Source of the DNA: Cepaea nemoralis | Taxonomy: Eukaryota > Mollusca > Gastropoda > Stylommatophora > Helicidae | Direction of reading: 5' to 3' | Length of the DNA: 64,000 bases | Assembly (NCBI GenBank): GCA_014155875.1 | Contig: JACEFZ010028133.1 | Coordinates: 206,001 to 270,000 of the forward strand | Part shown: in pieces, positions 55,916-64,000 of the stretch | Position numbering within the stretch: position 1 is the first letter of the stretch | Layout: the number at the start of each line of letters is the position of its first letter | The notes under the pieces: generated by a model | Databases searched by the model: none | What the model saw: the letters and a program-made list of their open reading frames with translations, nothing else | Told to the model about the DNA's origin: nothing | Position numbers and translations under genes: made by a program

Positions 55916-56760
55916 GCAGAAGAGGACAATGAATGTAGTAAAGAAGTAATTATATCCCTATAACAGTTTCCATTATAATATTTACCGCTTTGTTTTCTAA
56001 TTGTGAAGTTCCATGTACTTCAAGCAGATGTTTCATAGATTTAGCCAAATGTTAGAATAGCATGCACACTCTACAACATGCGTCATGGGCTACAGCGACT
56101 GATGAGGAAATGAACACAGAAGAACTGGGCGGCTGTTTCACAACAATACACAGAATCAGTACCTCAAGTAGAAAAATCTTCTTCGAGTACAAGAAACGCC
56201 GCTGGTGAGTAGAATGTAACTAAAACTCTTCTCCAACACTCGGTCAAACTGAGTATGAAATATGCACGGCTGATGAACACTCAGTGGAAACAGCATGGAA
56301 AGAAGGCAACTTTCACATTTGTTGCTAAACCGTAGAAATCTATCCGCACACCTCTACTGAAGATCATATAATACGTGGCTAATTTGGGGCTTAGTAATTA
56401 ACACGGTAAGAATTTATTGACAAAAAGCATATGAAAGCAATAAACTCGTGAGATTCTTCAGTAGCTCTCCCGTTCCCCATTTCACCCATGTTTATAGCTG
56501 CCAGTACGCTCCATCAAATGCTCCGGCACATTGAACCCTCGAGTTTCCGAAGTTATAACAGAAGCGGTTCACTCGAAATTACAAACCACTAGACAATTTT
56601 CTGGAGGAAACTATTAATTACCATCATAAACACAAACTGTAAATTCTGATCAAGCACGTACGCGCTGAAAATCGAAGAAAATTCACAAAAAATAGTCTCA
56701 TTTCTGGGAAACTGAAATGCTCTGGCCATATTAAATGTCCATGTGGCCTGTACAGAACAG
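55916..56760. other. No recognised feature
   Basis: Nothing supported. Confidence 0.35.
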
Positions 56761-56762
56761 TC

Positions 56763-57005
56763 TTAAAAAGTCTGACAAGTCGAGAGAACCGACTTCATTG
56801 CACCGGGGCTTATTCTATATGGCTGGCTCTTTTTCCGCAGATCAACCAGCTGAAAGCATCGCACCGAGCACAAATTCCGTAGCTCCAGCAACGATTCCCC
56901 AGGAGTCTCCGATACAAATGCATTCGTGAACCGAAAGACGTAGCCCGGACTCGAATCCATAACCTTCGGAGCTCGAGGCAGACAGGCTTGATCACATCGC
57001 CACGG
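56763..57005 (-). mobile_element. tRNA-derived SINE, family C
   Basis: On the minus strand: TCTCCGTGGCGATGTGATCA (A-box region), GAGCTCCGAAGGTTATGGAT with TTCGAGTCCGGG (B box GGATTCGAGTCC), CGGAGACTCCTGGGG, and the 3' end CAATGAAGTCGGTTCTCTCG. Confidence 0.88.
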
Positions 57006-57009
57006 AGAT

Positions 57010-57525
57010 TCCCTGTAAAGAATAGTTTTGGAAGGCATAGGTTCCTGGAAGAAAAGGAAGAAGTAAACCAGCCCGCAGATGAACACAGTACATTGCGGGC
57101 ACCTTGGGAATGAGGGTACATGAGGCAGAAGCAGTAGCAAGAGATGCGGAAACGTTTTGGCGAGCAGTTGTAGGAGAGGCTCTCCGCAAAGAATCTGCTA
57201 CATGATGACACCCTGGTATACACCAGCAATATAAATGGTACTGAAGCTCAAAATTTACAGGAAGCCAGAACATGAGATGGTACATAAATCTCATTATAAC
57301 TGATATTGTTGGTTTGTTGATTGATGGTTGATTGATTGGCTCGTTGGTTGTGAATTCTCTGGAAGACTGGATTTTAACTCTTAAAACCGACGCATTAGCA
57401 TCCAGGTCATCGAAGCCCTGAACCGGGCTTGCATCTGTCGGTGTCACGTTGGCGTTGAAACTTTTATTCCATTCAGTATAAAGTAACATTTCCACGGGTA
57501 GTATATTATAGAGCTCTTCTTCCAC
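57010..57525 (-). CDS. Unrecognised open frame, possibly a retroelement end
   Basis: A 177-codon minus frame (57525 to 56992) starts MEEELYNILPVEMLLYTEW and runs into the family C SINE at its C-terminal end. I do not recognise any domain, signal peptide or membrane segment. Midway it crosses AATCAATCAACCATCAATCA (about 57318-57337), which looks like the (AATC)n tail of a retroelement ending there on the minus strand, so the frame is more likely chance than a gene. Frames of this length are expected about once in a window this size. Confidence 0.12.
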
Positions 57526-58135
57526 CTACCAAACTCCAGACACGAGCTGTGTTAGCAGAACCGGAAGAGGATGTTCCCATTTGCGGAGATATATATTGAT
57601 GTCATCAGGCTATGATTTAGAACAGCACTAATGCACAGGCTAGGATTATGCCTAGGTTAGTTATGTTTTCTCCACGGGTTTTAGTTACAGGTTTGGCTTG
57701 TAAGAGATCACTTTCATCGCATGAGGATATCTCCTAAATGCTCCAATCTCATCCCATATATTACACAAGAAGAATCTCAGCATATTGCACGGATTCGAGC
57801 GAGAATCCAAATGAGTGTATACCAGAATTGCACTTGCTATACATTTTTAAAAGTGCTTTTCTAATGTGGAAATTGTCCATGGGCTTAGTCGGTTTATTCG
57901 ATCGATTTCGGGCTACTGATTTAAATAGCAAAACGTGCACATGGAACCTCCGGATTTTTGCCCTTGTCAGAGAAAGCTAGTTGTTCGAACTACTACCCCA
58001 CAATGATGAAAGGGATAGAGGCATGCCTTTAATCTTATTGTTTTGTAAATTTCCAAACTGTGAACACCGTGAGACGAACCAGGTCTGCTCGAGCGAGAGG
58101 CGGACGCCTAGACCACTGAGATACTTCCTACCCAG
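57526..58135. other. No recognised feature
   Basis: Nothing supported. Confidence 0.35.
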
Positions 58136-58320
58136 ATTTTATGCATTTCACTGTCAACAAACTCCAACCCAGTACCCAGGGATTTATATATTTCTTTGTC
58201 AATAAACTCCAACTTAATGTCCAGGATGTTATATATTTCATTGTCAACAAACTCCAACCTAATGTCCAGCAATTAATACATTTCATTGTCAACAAACTTC
58301 AACCCAATGATCAAGGGAAA
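58136..58320 (+). repeat. Minisatellite, about 45-bp unit, 4 copies
   Basis: TTGTCAACAAACTCCAACC, then ATGTCCAG and ATATATTTCA repeat four times. The plus frame through it has a 15-residue repeat. Confidence 0.9.
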
Positions 58321-59149
58321 TATAACTCATATAAATCGATATTTCCGATTTAAAGCAATATACCCAAATGTCCTGTTCTAATGTATAGCAATATCTACTT
58401 CAGGTGTGTATGAGGATGTACAAATGCTTGCGTACAAATGGACTAGAAGCATGGAGACGAACTGGTAAGTTAACATCATAGAACTGACATGAGTGGAGGT
58501 ACATGTATTTCATATTGTCAAAAGATTCATGGAATCAGTACTTAATATGCAATAGAGCCTATTTCTGAATTTAAATGACCGTTCGTCGTTGTTTAATGCT
58601 ACCTCCCCAAGCTAAAGCAACGTCGTAATCATTTATGAAACCTAGTCTTTAACTTGCAACTAGGCAAAGTTGGCTCTGTGTTACTAGGGAACTTAAGGGA
58701 GGCTATAAAATAATGTCACCTTAACGTCCCATGCATTTGCATCAAGCGACTAGAAAGCGATGGTGTGGGGCTAGCTTCCCCATCCCGCAGAGAACTTTCA
58801 ACTACAAAGTCCAGAAGCATGAAAAAATTCACAGACTTGGCTGAACACTTTGAGGAACTTATGTATAATGAATCCTAAGATGGGAAAGCTTCTGGCTTTT
58901 GTCGTATCACAACATTAGTCAAAGTTAATATATCCACCACAATTGAATTACAGCAGAAATTAAATAGTTAAGTCTGTGGGACGAAGAACTAAAAGCAGAC
59001 TAGAGAGAAGGAACTCTGGAGAAGATGCCTATGCACACTAGACGAACGATCAACTACTCGAGCATCAGAGGGGCGCATACAATCTTTTTCCTTGTTTTGT
59101 AAAGACTCACACCGTGAGACCTGCAGAATGCGAATACTATTTAAAAAAA
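58321..59149. other. No recognised gene
   Basis: The older LINE remnant described next may begin within the last 150 bases, but similarity is unclear. Confidence 0.3.
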
Positions 59150-59434
59150 ATACCGTTATTGTTGGTTCGTGGGGAAATATTAAGCAGGATCATTCAAGAG
59201 AGATTAGGAGATACCACTGACAAACAAACACGAGATGAATGATATTCGTTAGAACAGGTCTTGTACTGACCAGACAGACGCATATACATAATAAATAGGC
59301 AGAGCAGCAAGCTAAACTAGCCATTTTATATTGAATTTATGTTCTATGAAAAGGCTTTTGACAGCATTGGTAAAGAATCACTGAACTGAATCTCAGTGAA
59401 AATCTTTAATTTAATAAGAATAACATACAAAAAT
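59150..59434 (+). pseudogene. Older LINE, RT 5' part (host of the nested LINE)
   Basis: EILSRIIQERLGDTTDKQTR, D, E at about 59174-59240 and FYEKAFDSIGKESLN at about 59343-59387 are the RT region before motif A and motif A itself (the usual DFEKAFDS). Then ISVKIFNLIRITYKN leads to the insertion point. There are several stops. The reading continues after the insertion at 61660 as TKMAYRVLHEGQITDSVEIR, the next segment of the same RT. Confidence 0.8.
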
Positions 59435-61639
59435 ATTTTGCTCGTTGGAGCAAAATTTAAAATAAAACTTAAGAGAGCTTTCTATACTAAATTACAAAGA
59501 TTACACCCAACATATAACAGAGAAAAACTACAAGACATTACAGTCAAAGAGAAATTTACAGATGAAATAAAATGTAAACTTGAAACTTTTCAAAACCCTT
59601 TGGAGGAAAGCGTTGACCAAACTTGGTTGAACATCAAGAATACACTTCAATCTACCGCAGAAGAATGTCTCGGTGTGTCAACCACGCATAGAAAGAACAG
59701 ATGGTTCAATCAAAAATGTGAAGAAGCAGTCACTAAGAAGAAGAATGCCAGACATGTATGGTTAAATGACATCAATAACATCCAAAAGGAAGAGCATTAT
59801 AGAAATGAATGTAAAGAGGCTACAAAAATAGTCAGACAGCAGAAGCGAGAATATATGAGTAATATAATCAAAGATATGGAAACTAATCACCAGAAAAATG
59901 AATCCAGAAAGTTTTTTAAAGTACTGAAGTCAATGAAACGAGGGCACCAACAAAACACATATGGTTTAAAAGACAAAAATGGGAATATGATAAATACCAT
60001 TGAAGAAATGTGCAACACATGGAAAGAATATTTTATTGAATTACTAAATTGTGAAGCTCCAAGTAACATTTTCCCACAGGAAGAGGTTCTAACATGCGAA
60101 CCACAAATTGAAGAACCTACATTTGAAGAAATCCTATATGTAATCACACGACTTAAAAACAATAAGGCAACTGGGACTGATGGAATTGCTGCTGAATTTA
60201 TAAAGGCAGGTGGCCATGCATTACATCTAAAGCTATACGAGCTAATAATAAAAATCTGGAGGACAGAAGAATTACCCCATGACTGGAAAGAGTCATTATT
60301 GATACCTATCTTTAAGAAAGGAGACAAGTTCCAATGTGGAAATTATAGAGGAATATCACTACTGTCCACAAGCTATAAGATACTATCCGCAGTATTACTA
60401 AATAGACTAAAACCATATTCAGAAGACATATTAGGTGACTACCAGGCGGGTTTTAGACAAAACAGATCAACAATAGATCAGATATTTATCTTACGACAAA
60501 TAGCCGAGAAACATTGGGAATATAAAAGAGATCTCCATAACATTTTTGTGGATTTTAAAAAGGCTTATGATAGTGTCCATAGGAATAGTCTATGGAATGT
60601 TATGCAGGAATTTGGAATACCAAGGAAGTTAATTAACATGACCAAACTATGCATGGAAGATACTTATAATATAGTAACATATAAAGGCAGGAAATCAGAC
60701 CCCTTCCAAATAACATCTGGCTTGAAACAGGGTGATGCACTATCGCCGCTACTCTTCAATCTGGCTCTAGAGAAAGTTGTAAGGAAGGTAAAGGAGGAAT
60801 GTGATATTGGAGGAACATCCAAGCTGCTTGGTTATGCAGATGATATAGATATTATAGGGCAAAGTGAACAAAAGACATTAGAAATATTGACTCACTTAAA
60901 GGAAAAAGCCCAACAGATGGGGCTGGTTATCAACCAAGATAAGACAGAATATATGGTAATTTCAAGAGACGGAATGGCTAAAAACTCTGGCCACATACAA
61001 ATAGATAATATGACCATTAAAAGAACGGAAACATACAAATACCTGGGTACAATCTTCAACTGCTCCAACATCATAAGGGAAGAAATACAAACTAGAATCA
61101 ACTCTGGAAATAAGATATACTATGCACTACAACATCTACTAAAATCAAAGGCGCTATCTCGTAACACCAAAATCACAATATACAAAACACTGATCAGACC
61201 AGTTGTGCTGTATGGCTCTGAAACCTGGAGTACAACGAAAGGAGACGAAGCCTTGTTACAAACCTTTGAGAACAAAATTTTAAGACGCATCTTTGGACCC
61301 ATTAGGGATACACAAAGTGGAGAGTGGAAAAGAAGAAGTAACAAAGACATTTATGATTTGTTTAAGTCCCCGCTAATCACTGGTATCATGAAGGCTAATA
61401 GACTACAATGGCTGGGGCATATAGAAAGAATGGAAGATAATAGGGAAACAAAACTCGCTTACACTCAGGAAATAAATGACCGTAGACCCCGAGGTAGACC
61501 AAGAAGGCGGTGGAGAGATAATATACATACAGACCTACAAGCACTTGGAATCAACGACTGGCAAGAGAAGGTCCACCAGAGAGACGAATGGAGACAGATT
61601 GTATTTGCAGCAAAGAACCTCAATGGCTCGGAATGCTGA
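59396..61639 (+). CDS. Intact LINE reverse-transcriptase frame (endonuclease missing)
   Basis: A 747-codon open frame. The first 13 residues come from the older host LINE; element protein starts at about codon 14. The N-terminal third is a basic, coiled linker (KRAFYTKLQRLHP, RKNRWFNQKCEEA, KIVRQQKREYM). RT follows from about residue 225: NNKATGTDGIAAEFI, then at about 296-330 DWKESLLIPIFKKGDK and GNYRGISLL, motif A FVDFKKAYDSV with D386, motif B SGLKQGDALSPLLFNL at about 442-458, and the catalytic box GYADDIDII with YADD at 480-483. The thumb and C-terminal region include YKYLGTIF, YGSETWS and RRPRGRPRRRWRDN, ending NGSEC. The stop TGA is the first triplet of the GAA tail. The enzyme would copy RNA at a nicked target, but it lacks its own endonuclease here and has no evident promoter. 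The clade is uncertain; an RTE- or Jockey-related lineage is possible. Confidence 0.92.
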   Translation: MKIFNLIRITYKNILLVGAKFKIKLKRAFYTKLQRLHPTYNREKLQDITVKEKFTDEIKCKLETFQNPLEESVDQTWLNIKNTLQSTAEECLGVSTTHRKNRWFNQKCEEAVTKKKNARHVWLNDINNIQKEEHYRNECKEATKIVRQQKREYMSNIIKDMETNHQKNESRKFFKVLKSMKRGHQQNTYGLKDKNGNMINTIEEMCNTWKEYFIELLNCEAPSNIFPQEEVLTCEPQIEEPTFEEILYVITRLKNNKATGTDGIAAEFIKAGGHALHLKLYELIIKIWRTEELPHDWKESLLIPIFKKGDKFQCGNYRGISLLSTSYKILSAVLLNRLKPYSEDILGDYQAGFRQNRSTIDQIFILRQIAEKHWEYKRDLHNIFVDFKKAYDSVHRNSLWNVMQEFGIPRKLINMTKLCMEDTYNIVTYKGRKSDPFQITSGLKQGDALSPLLFNLALEKVVRKVKEECDIGGTSKLLGYADDIDIIGQSEQKTLEILTHLKEKAQQMGLVINQDKTEYMVISRDGMAKNSGHIQIDNMTIKRTETYKYLGTIFNCSNIIREEIQTRINSGNKIYYALQHLLKSKALSRNTKITIYKTLIRPVVLYGSETWSTTKGDEALLQTFENKILRRIFGPIRDTQSGEWKRRSNKDIYDLFKSPLITGIMKANRLQWLGHIERMEDNRETKLAYTQEINDRRPRGRPRRRWRDNIHTDLQALGINDWQEKVHQRDEWRQIVFAAKNLNGSEC

Positions 61640-61659
61640 AGAAGAAGAAGAAGAAGAAA
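59435..61659 (+). mobile_element. Young 5'-truncated LINE, nested insertion with 10-bp target duplication
   Basis: The 2225-bp element is flanked by ATACAAAAAT at 59425-59434 and again at 61660-61669. It is truncated at its 5' end (no endonuclease) and ends in (GAA)7 or so, with no other 3' untranslated sequence. Its RT frame is unbroken. Insertion is within the RT of an older LINE whose sequence continues in order on both sides. Composition is A-rich, unlike the SINE-rich surroundings. Confidence 0.93.
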
Positions 61660-62390
61660 ATACAAAAATGGCATACAGAGTTCTTCATGAAGGACAAATA
61701 ACAGATTCAGTTGAAATAAGAACTGCAGTTAGACACGGATGTCTTTCTGAAAGCTTTATTTTACTTAATGACTATAAAGTGGATTACCATAACAACAATC
61801 CATACTGCCCGAAATGGAAATCAATGGACCCTGACAACAGCTTGATGGTCCTGTCTTCGCAGACGACATTGCTCTTATGCCCGACACATGAAATCAGACG
61901 CAAGATAAATTAAGCACTTGACGTCAGCATTGAGCAGATGGTGATTTTGTTGCACAGAATTAGTCATTTGCAACACGTGGGTGCGGCATTTGCACATTTC
62001 ACAAAGCAGATAAAAAGCACATATCGGCCTCTGGATATATTTGTTAGATAAGAGTATTAAAGTACATTGGTCGGAATGTAGAACAAACAAATCTACCTAA
62101 CAAGAACTCACTATTGAAGAAGATAGGTTATTAAGAATGGAAAGCATGAGGACAATGAAATATTTTCAACATGAGAAAAGACTGGTAAAGATAATCATGG
62201 AGGGAAGTATACCAGGGAGGCCAAAAAGAGGAAGACCACAACGAAACTGGATTTGAGATATGACATAATGTACACATGGCTGCAACAGAGGAAGGACATA
62301 TGCCATAGGTTTTCAAAGACTGTTTGTTATCAGCACAAAATTCTTCATAGGACAAGCCACAAGATCAGGATCAGTCCATAGATGCAAGTG
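61660..62390 (+). pseudogene. Older LINE, RT 3' part and C-terminus
   Basis: It resumes exactly after the nested LINE. MAYRVLHEGQITDSVEIRTA and VRHGCLSESFILLND are motif B region; NPYCPKWKSMDP, DNSLMVLSSQTTLLLC follow, with the catalytic DD decayed (usual LDDLDFADDIALLS). Then THEIRRKIN is the linker. About 62040-62100 reads the IKYIGRNVEQ-like palm end. At 62150-62260 KRLVKIIMEGSIPGRPKRGR and PQRNW is the basic C-terminal segment. There are many stops and shifts. Confidence 0.75.
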
Positions 62391-63428
62391 TTTGAAAGCC
62401 ATATTATTAAAAAGAACGACCAATAATAAGTTTGATAATAAATAAAATTAGCAAGTGGATGAAACAAGATTCATTCAATAAGATCATCTGTTTACCAAGG
62501 ATGTTGTCAGATATTCATCTCCCACAGCATCATGATCGGTCTAAGCAACATGGCTCAGGAGTTGACTCATGCTCATAAAATGGGCATCGGATGATTTTGG
62601 GACTTGTCTAGCGAACATCTCCGAAGGAAAGCCTGCGAGGGGGGTAAACAGGCGACACCATCTCAGGTGACGTTATCAAAATCTCACTCCAGAAACGGTC
62701 ATGGGTCCTCCGGTTTCGTCCATAGTAAACCCACCAGCCTTCAGCGACTGATTGCGCATGTCAGATATTAAATGACGAGTTTCCTGGCACGCTTGGTGCA
62801 CTGCTCCGTCCTGGTTATATAGATCTGTAATCTGAAGCCTGCATTCTGACCACTGATGCCTAATAATCTATTTGCAAGTCCTGGATTGGGCAGTTCTCTA
62901 TTAGGACTTTCATTATGTCAGCTTGATGCATTGGTTAACCTAGTGATAAGGTGGTAGTGCCAGCAAGCTTATCTGTACTATCATTACACACAACACCCTT
63001 ATATTGTTTATGATTAAACAGGCGATAATTTGTCCTAAAGTGTGAAGCTCCTAGGAATTCAATGCAATGCCCCCGCGCGAAACCCGCCTCAACTTTCCGG
63101 ACCTTCCTCAATTAGTCGCTTACTAATTTTATTACTTCACGCCAACGAAATGCCATTGTTACTGCCAACACTTTTCATTGTCATTCTGCATGCGGTTGTA
63201 TCCACACCACTGCTGGTTTCCTTAACAATTCTACGGTTTGAGCATGCCGAGAATGGGCTCTTTAATGCGGACCAACCGACCCATTTAAGAGTATATCATT
63301 ACATCCTCGTAATAAGAATTGCCATTAGAGATGGTCATCTCGTTTTAGTATGCCGTGACACAGGATAGGATAAGGTTTAATACACCAGACTGTGATGATT
63401 TCCTTGGGACTTACATTTAACACAAGGA
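62391..63428. other. No recognised feature
   Basis: The 108-codon plus frame at 63042-63368 is hydrophobic in its middle (LLILLLHANEMPLLLPTLFI) but matches nothing I know and may be chance. Confidence 0.3.
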
Positions 63429-63429
63429 T

Positions 63430-63720
63430 GATACTTTACCAAGCGAAAACAGACGCCGATGTGATGTTTTCCAGCATTTCTGGAATTCTAGAGTTGTTCG
63501 ATTGCCACGAAGAGGCCAATGAAATGAAAACATGTTATACAATTACAAGAAAGAGAAAATAACATTCTGTTGCCATGTGGTGAGAAGAGAGGCTGAGAAA
63601 TGATACTGGATAGACTGAGACGATTTCATGGAGGAGTATCATCAGTAGAGTTGATCCAGAACACTAGGATCTATGGAGAGACACGAACGCTTATGCCAGT
63701 TGCCAGGGTACATTATGATG
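63430..63720 (+). pseudogene. Possible LINE C-terminal remnant
   Basis: ITFCCHVVRREAE-like translation at about 63560-63600 and WRDTNAYASCQG-like at about 63675-63710 resemble the end of the GAT-tailed LINE family (HVMRR ... MTAHAYRHG). It closes with ATTATGATGATTGATTC, a possible tail. Weak. Confidence 0.4.
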
Positions 63721-64000
63721 ATTGATTCATACTGACCAATGACCTTAATTCATCTTTATATGGTGCATGCTGAGCCATTATCTCCATTGGGATGAAGGCT
63801 GCCGGGAGCACATTGTGCGCTGAGAAACGGCAAGAGTCAGATGACTCCCTGTGACGATGGCAGACACTCAGAACCAAACTCTTACATCGCCGACCAAAAA
63901 GCTCACAAGCATGATTAGAGTGAGTGTATTGCCTTCCTACTAAGATAGAATTAAGTCAACAGCATTCCTAGTTCTTTAAGTCGTTCACAGGTGAATCAAC

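Noticed and set aside
56992..57525. 177-codon minus frame as a host gene exon
   Set aside because: No domain, overlaps a SINE at one end and a retroelement-like tail in the middle; length is within chance expectation. Kept only as a low-confidence entry.
63042..63368. 108-codon frame with a hydrophobic stretch as a membrane protein
   Set aside because: A single hydrophobic run with no start context or family similarity; likely chance.

Overview
This window looks like intergenic or intronic DNA from a large, repeat-rich animal genome. I find no host protein-coding gene that I can support. Nearly everything recognisable is a mobile element, a tRNA-derived SINE, a minisatellite or satellite array, or a microsatellite. 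The eukaryotic assignment is firm: it rests on a 28S rRNA fragment, a U2 snRNA fragment, hAT, mariner and Tc1/IS630-like transposases, several non-LTR retrotransposon (LINE) lineages and SINEs with Pol III boxes. The LINE types and the SINE-dense, minisatellite-rich texture suggest an invertebrate, most likely a mollusc (perhaps a heterobranch gastropod). That placement is inference and weak.

Layout. 1-966: frameshifted hAT transposase. 1.08-1.95 kb: LINE reverse-transcriptase (RT) fragment running into a 17-bp minisatellite. 2.6-3.0 kb: foldback (MITE-like) element. 4.7-8.2 kb: a 28S-rRNA-derived composite repeat lodged in the first unit of a 32-bp satellite of about 52 copies. 8.2-11.5 kb: SINEs and LINE ends. 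11.8-18.3 kb: arrays of 31, 30, 29 and 42 bp, one of them split by a retroposon and a SINE. 21.7-22.6 kb: a LINE RNase H domain open over 275 codons. 23-31 kb: microsatellites, SINEs and one arm of a foldback family. 31.65-34.1 kb: a 48-bp array with a duplicated internal block. 35.0-35.6 kb: (TAG)n and a U2 pseudogene. 36.5-41.8 kb: SINEs and decayed LINEs. 41.83-44.28 kb: a 24-bp satellite starting at a LINE tail and open in many frames. 44.4-44.8 kb: LINE zinc-finger tail. 47.2-48.6 kb and 49.4-50.9 kb: a Tc1/IS630-like and a mariner transposon, each carrying a copy of the same 151-153 bp GAA-tailed retroposon with 13-bp target duplications. 51.9-53.3 kb: a foldback element with about 400-bp arms. 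54.8-55.4 kb: a 39-bp array whose unit holds a perfect 16-bp palindrome. 59.15-62.4 kb: a young LINE with an intact RT reading frame inserted, with a 10-bp target duplication, into the RT region of an older LINE.

How the parts work together: the intact LINE at 59.4-61.7 kb is the only element here with a long undamaged enzyme frame. Autonomous LINEs of this kind are the usual source of enzyme for SINEs and short retroposons. The short GAA-tailed retroposon shares the LINE's GAA tail and is a plausible client of that LINE family. At least five SINE families are present, two of which appear to exchange modules. The longest reading frame of the window (810 codons, minus strand, 41.9-44.3 kb) is only a satellite and should not be annotated as a gene.
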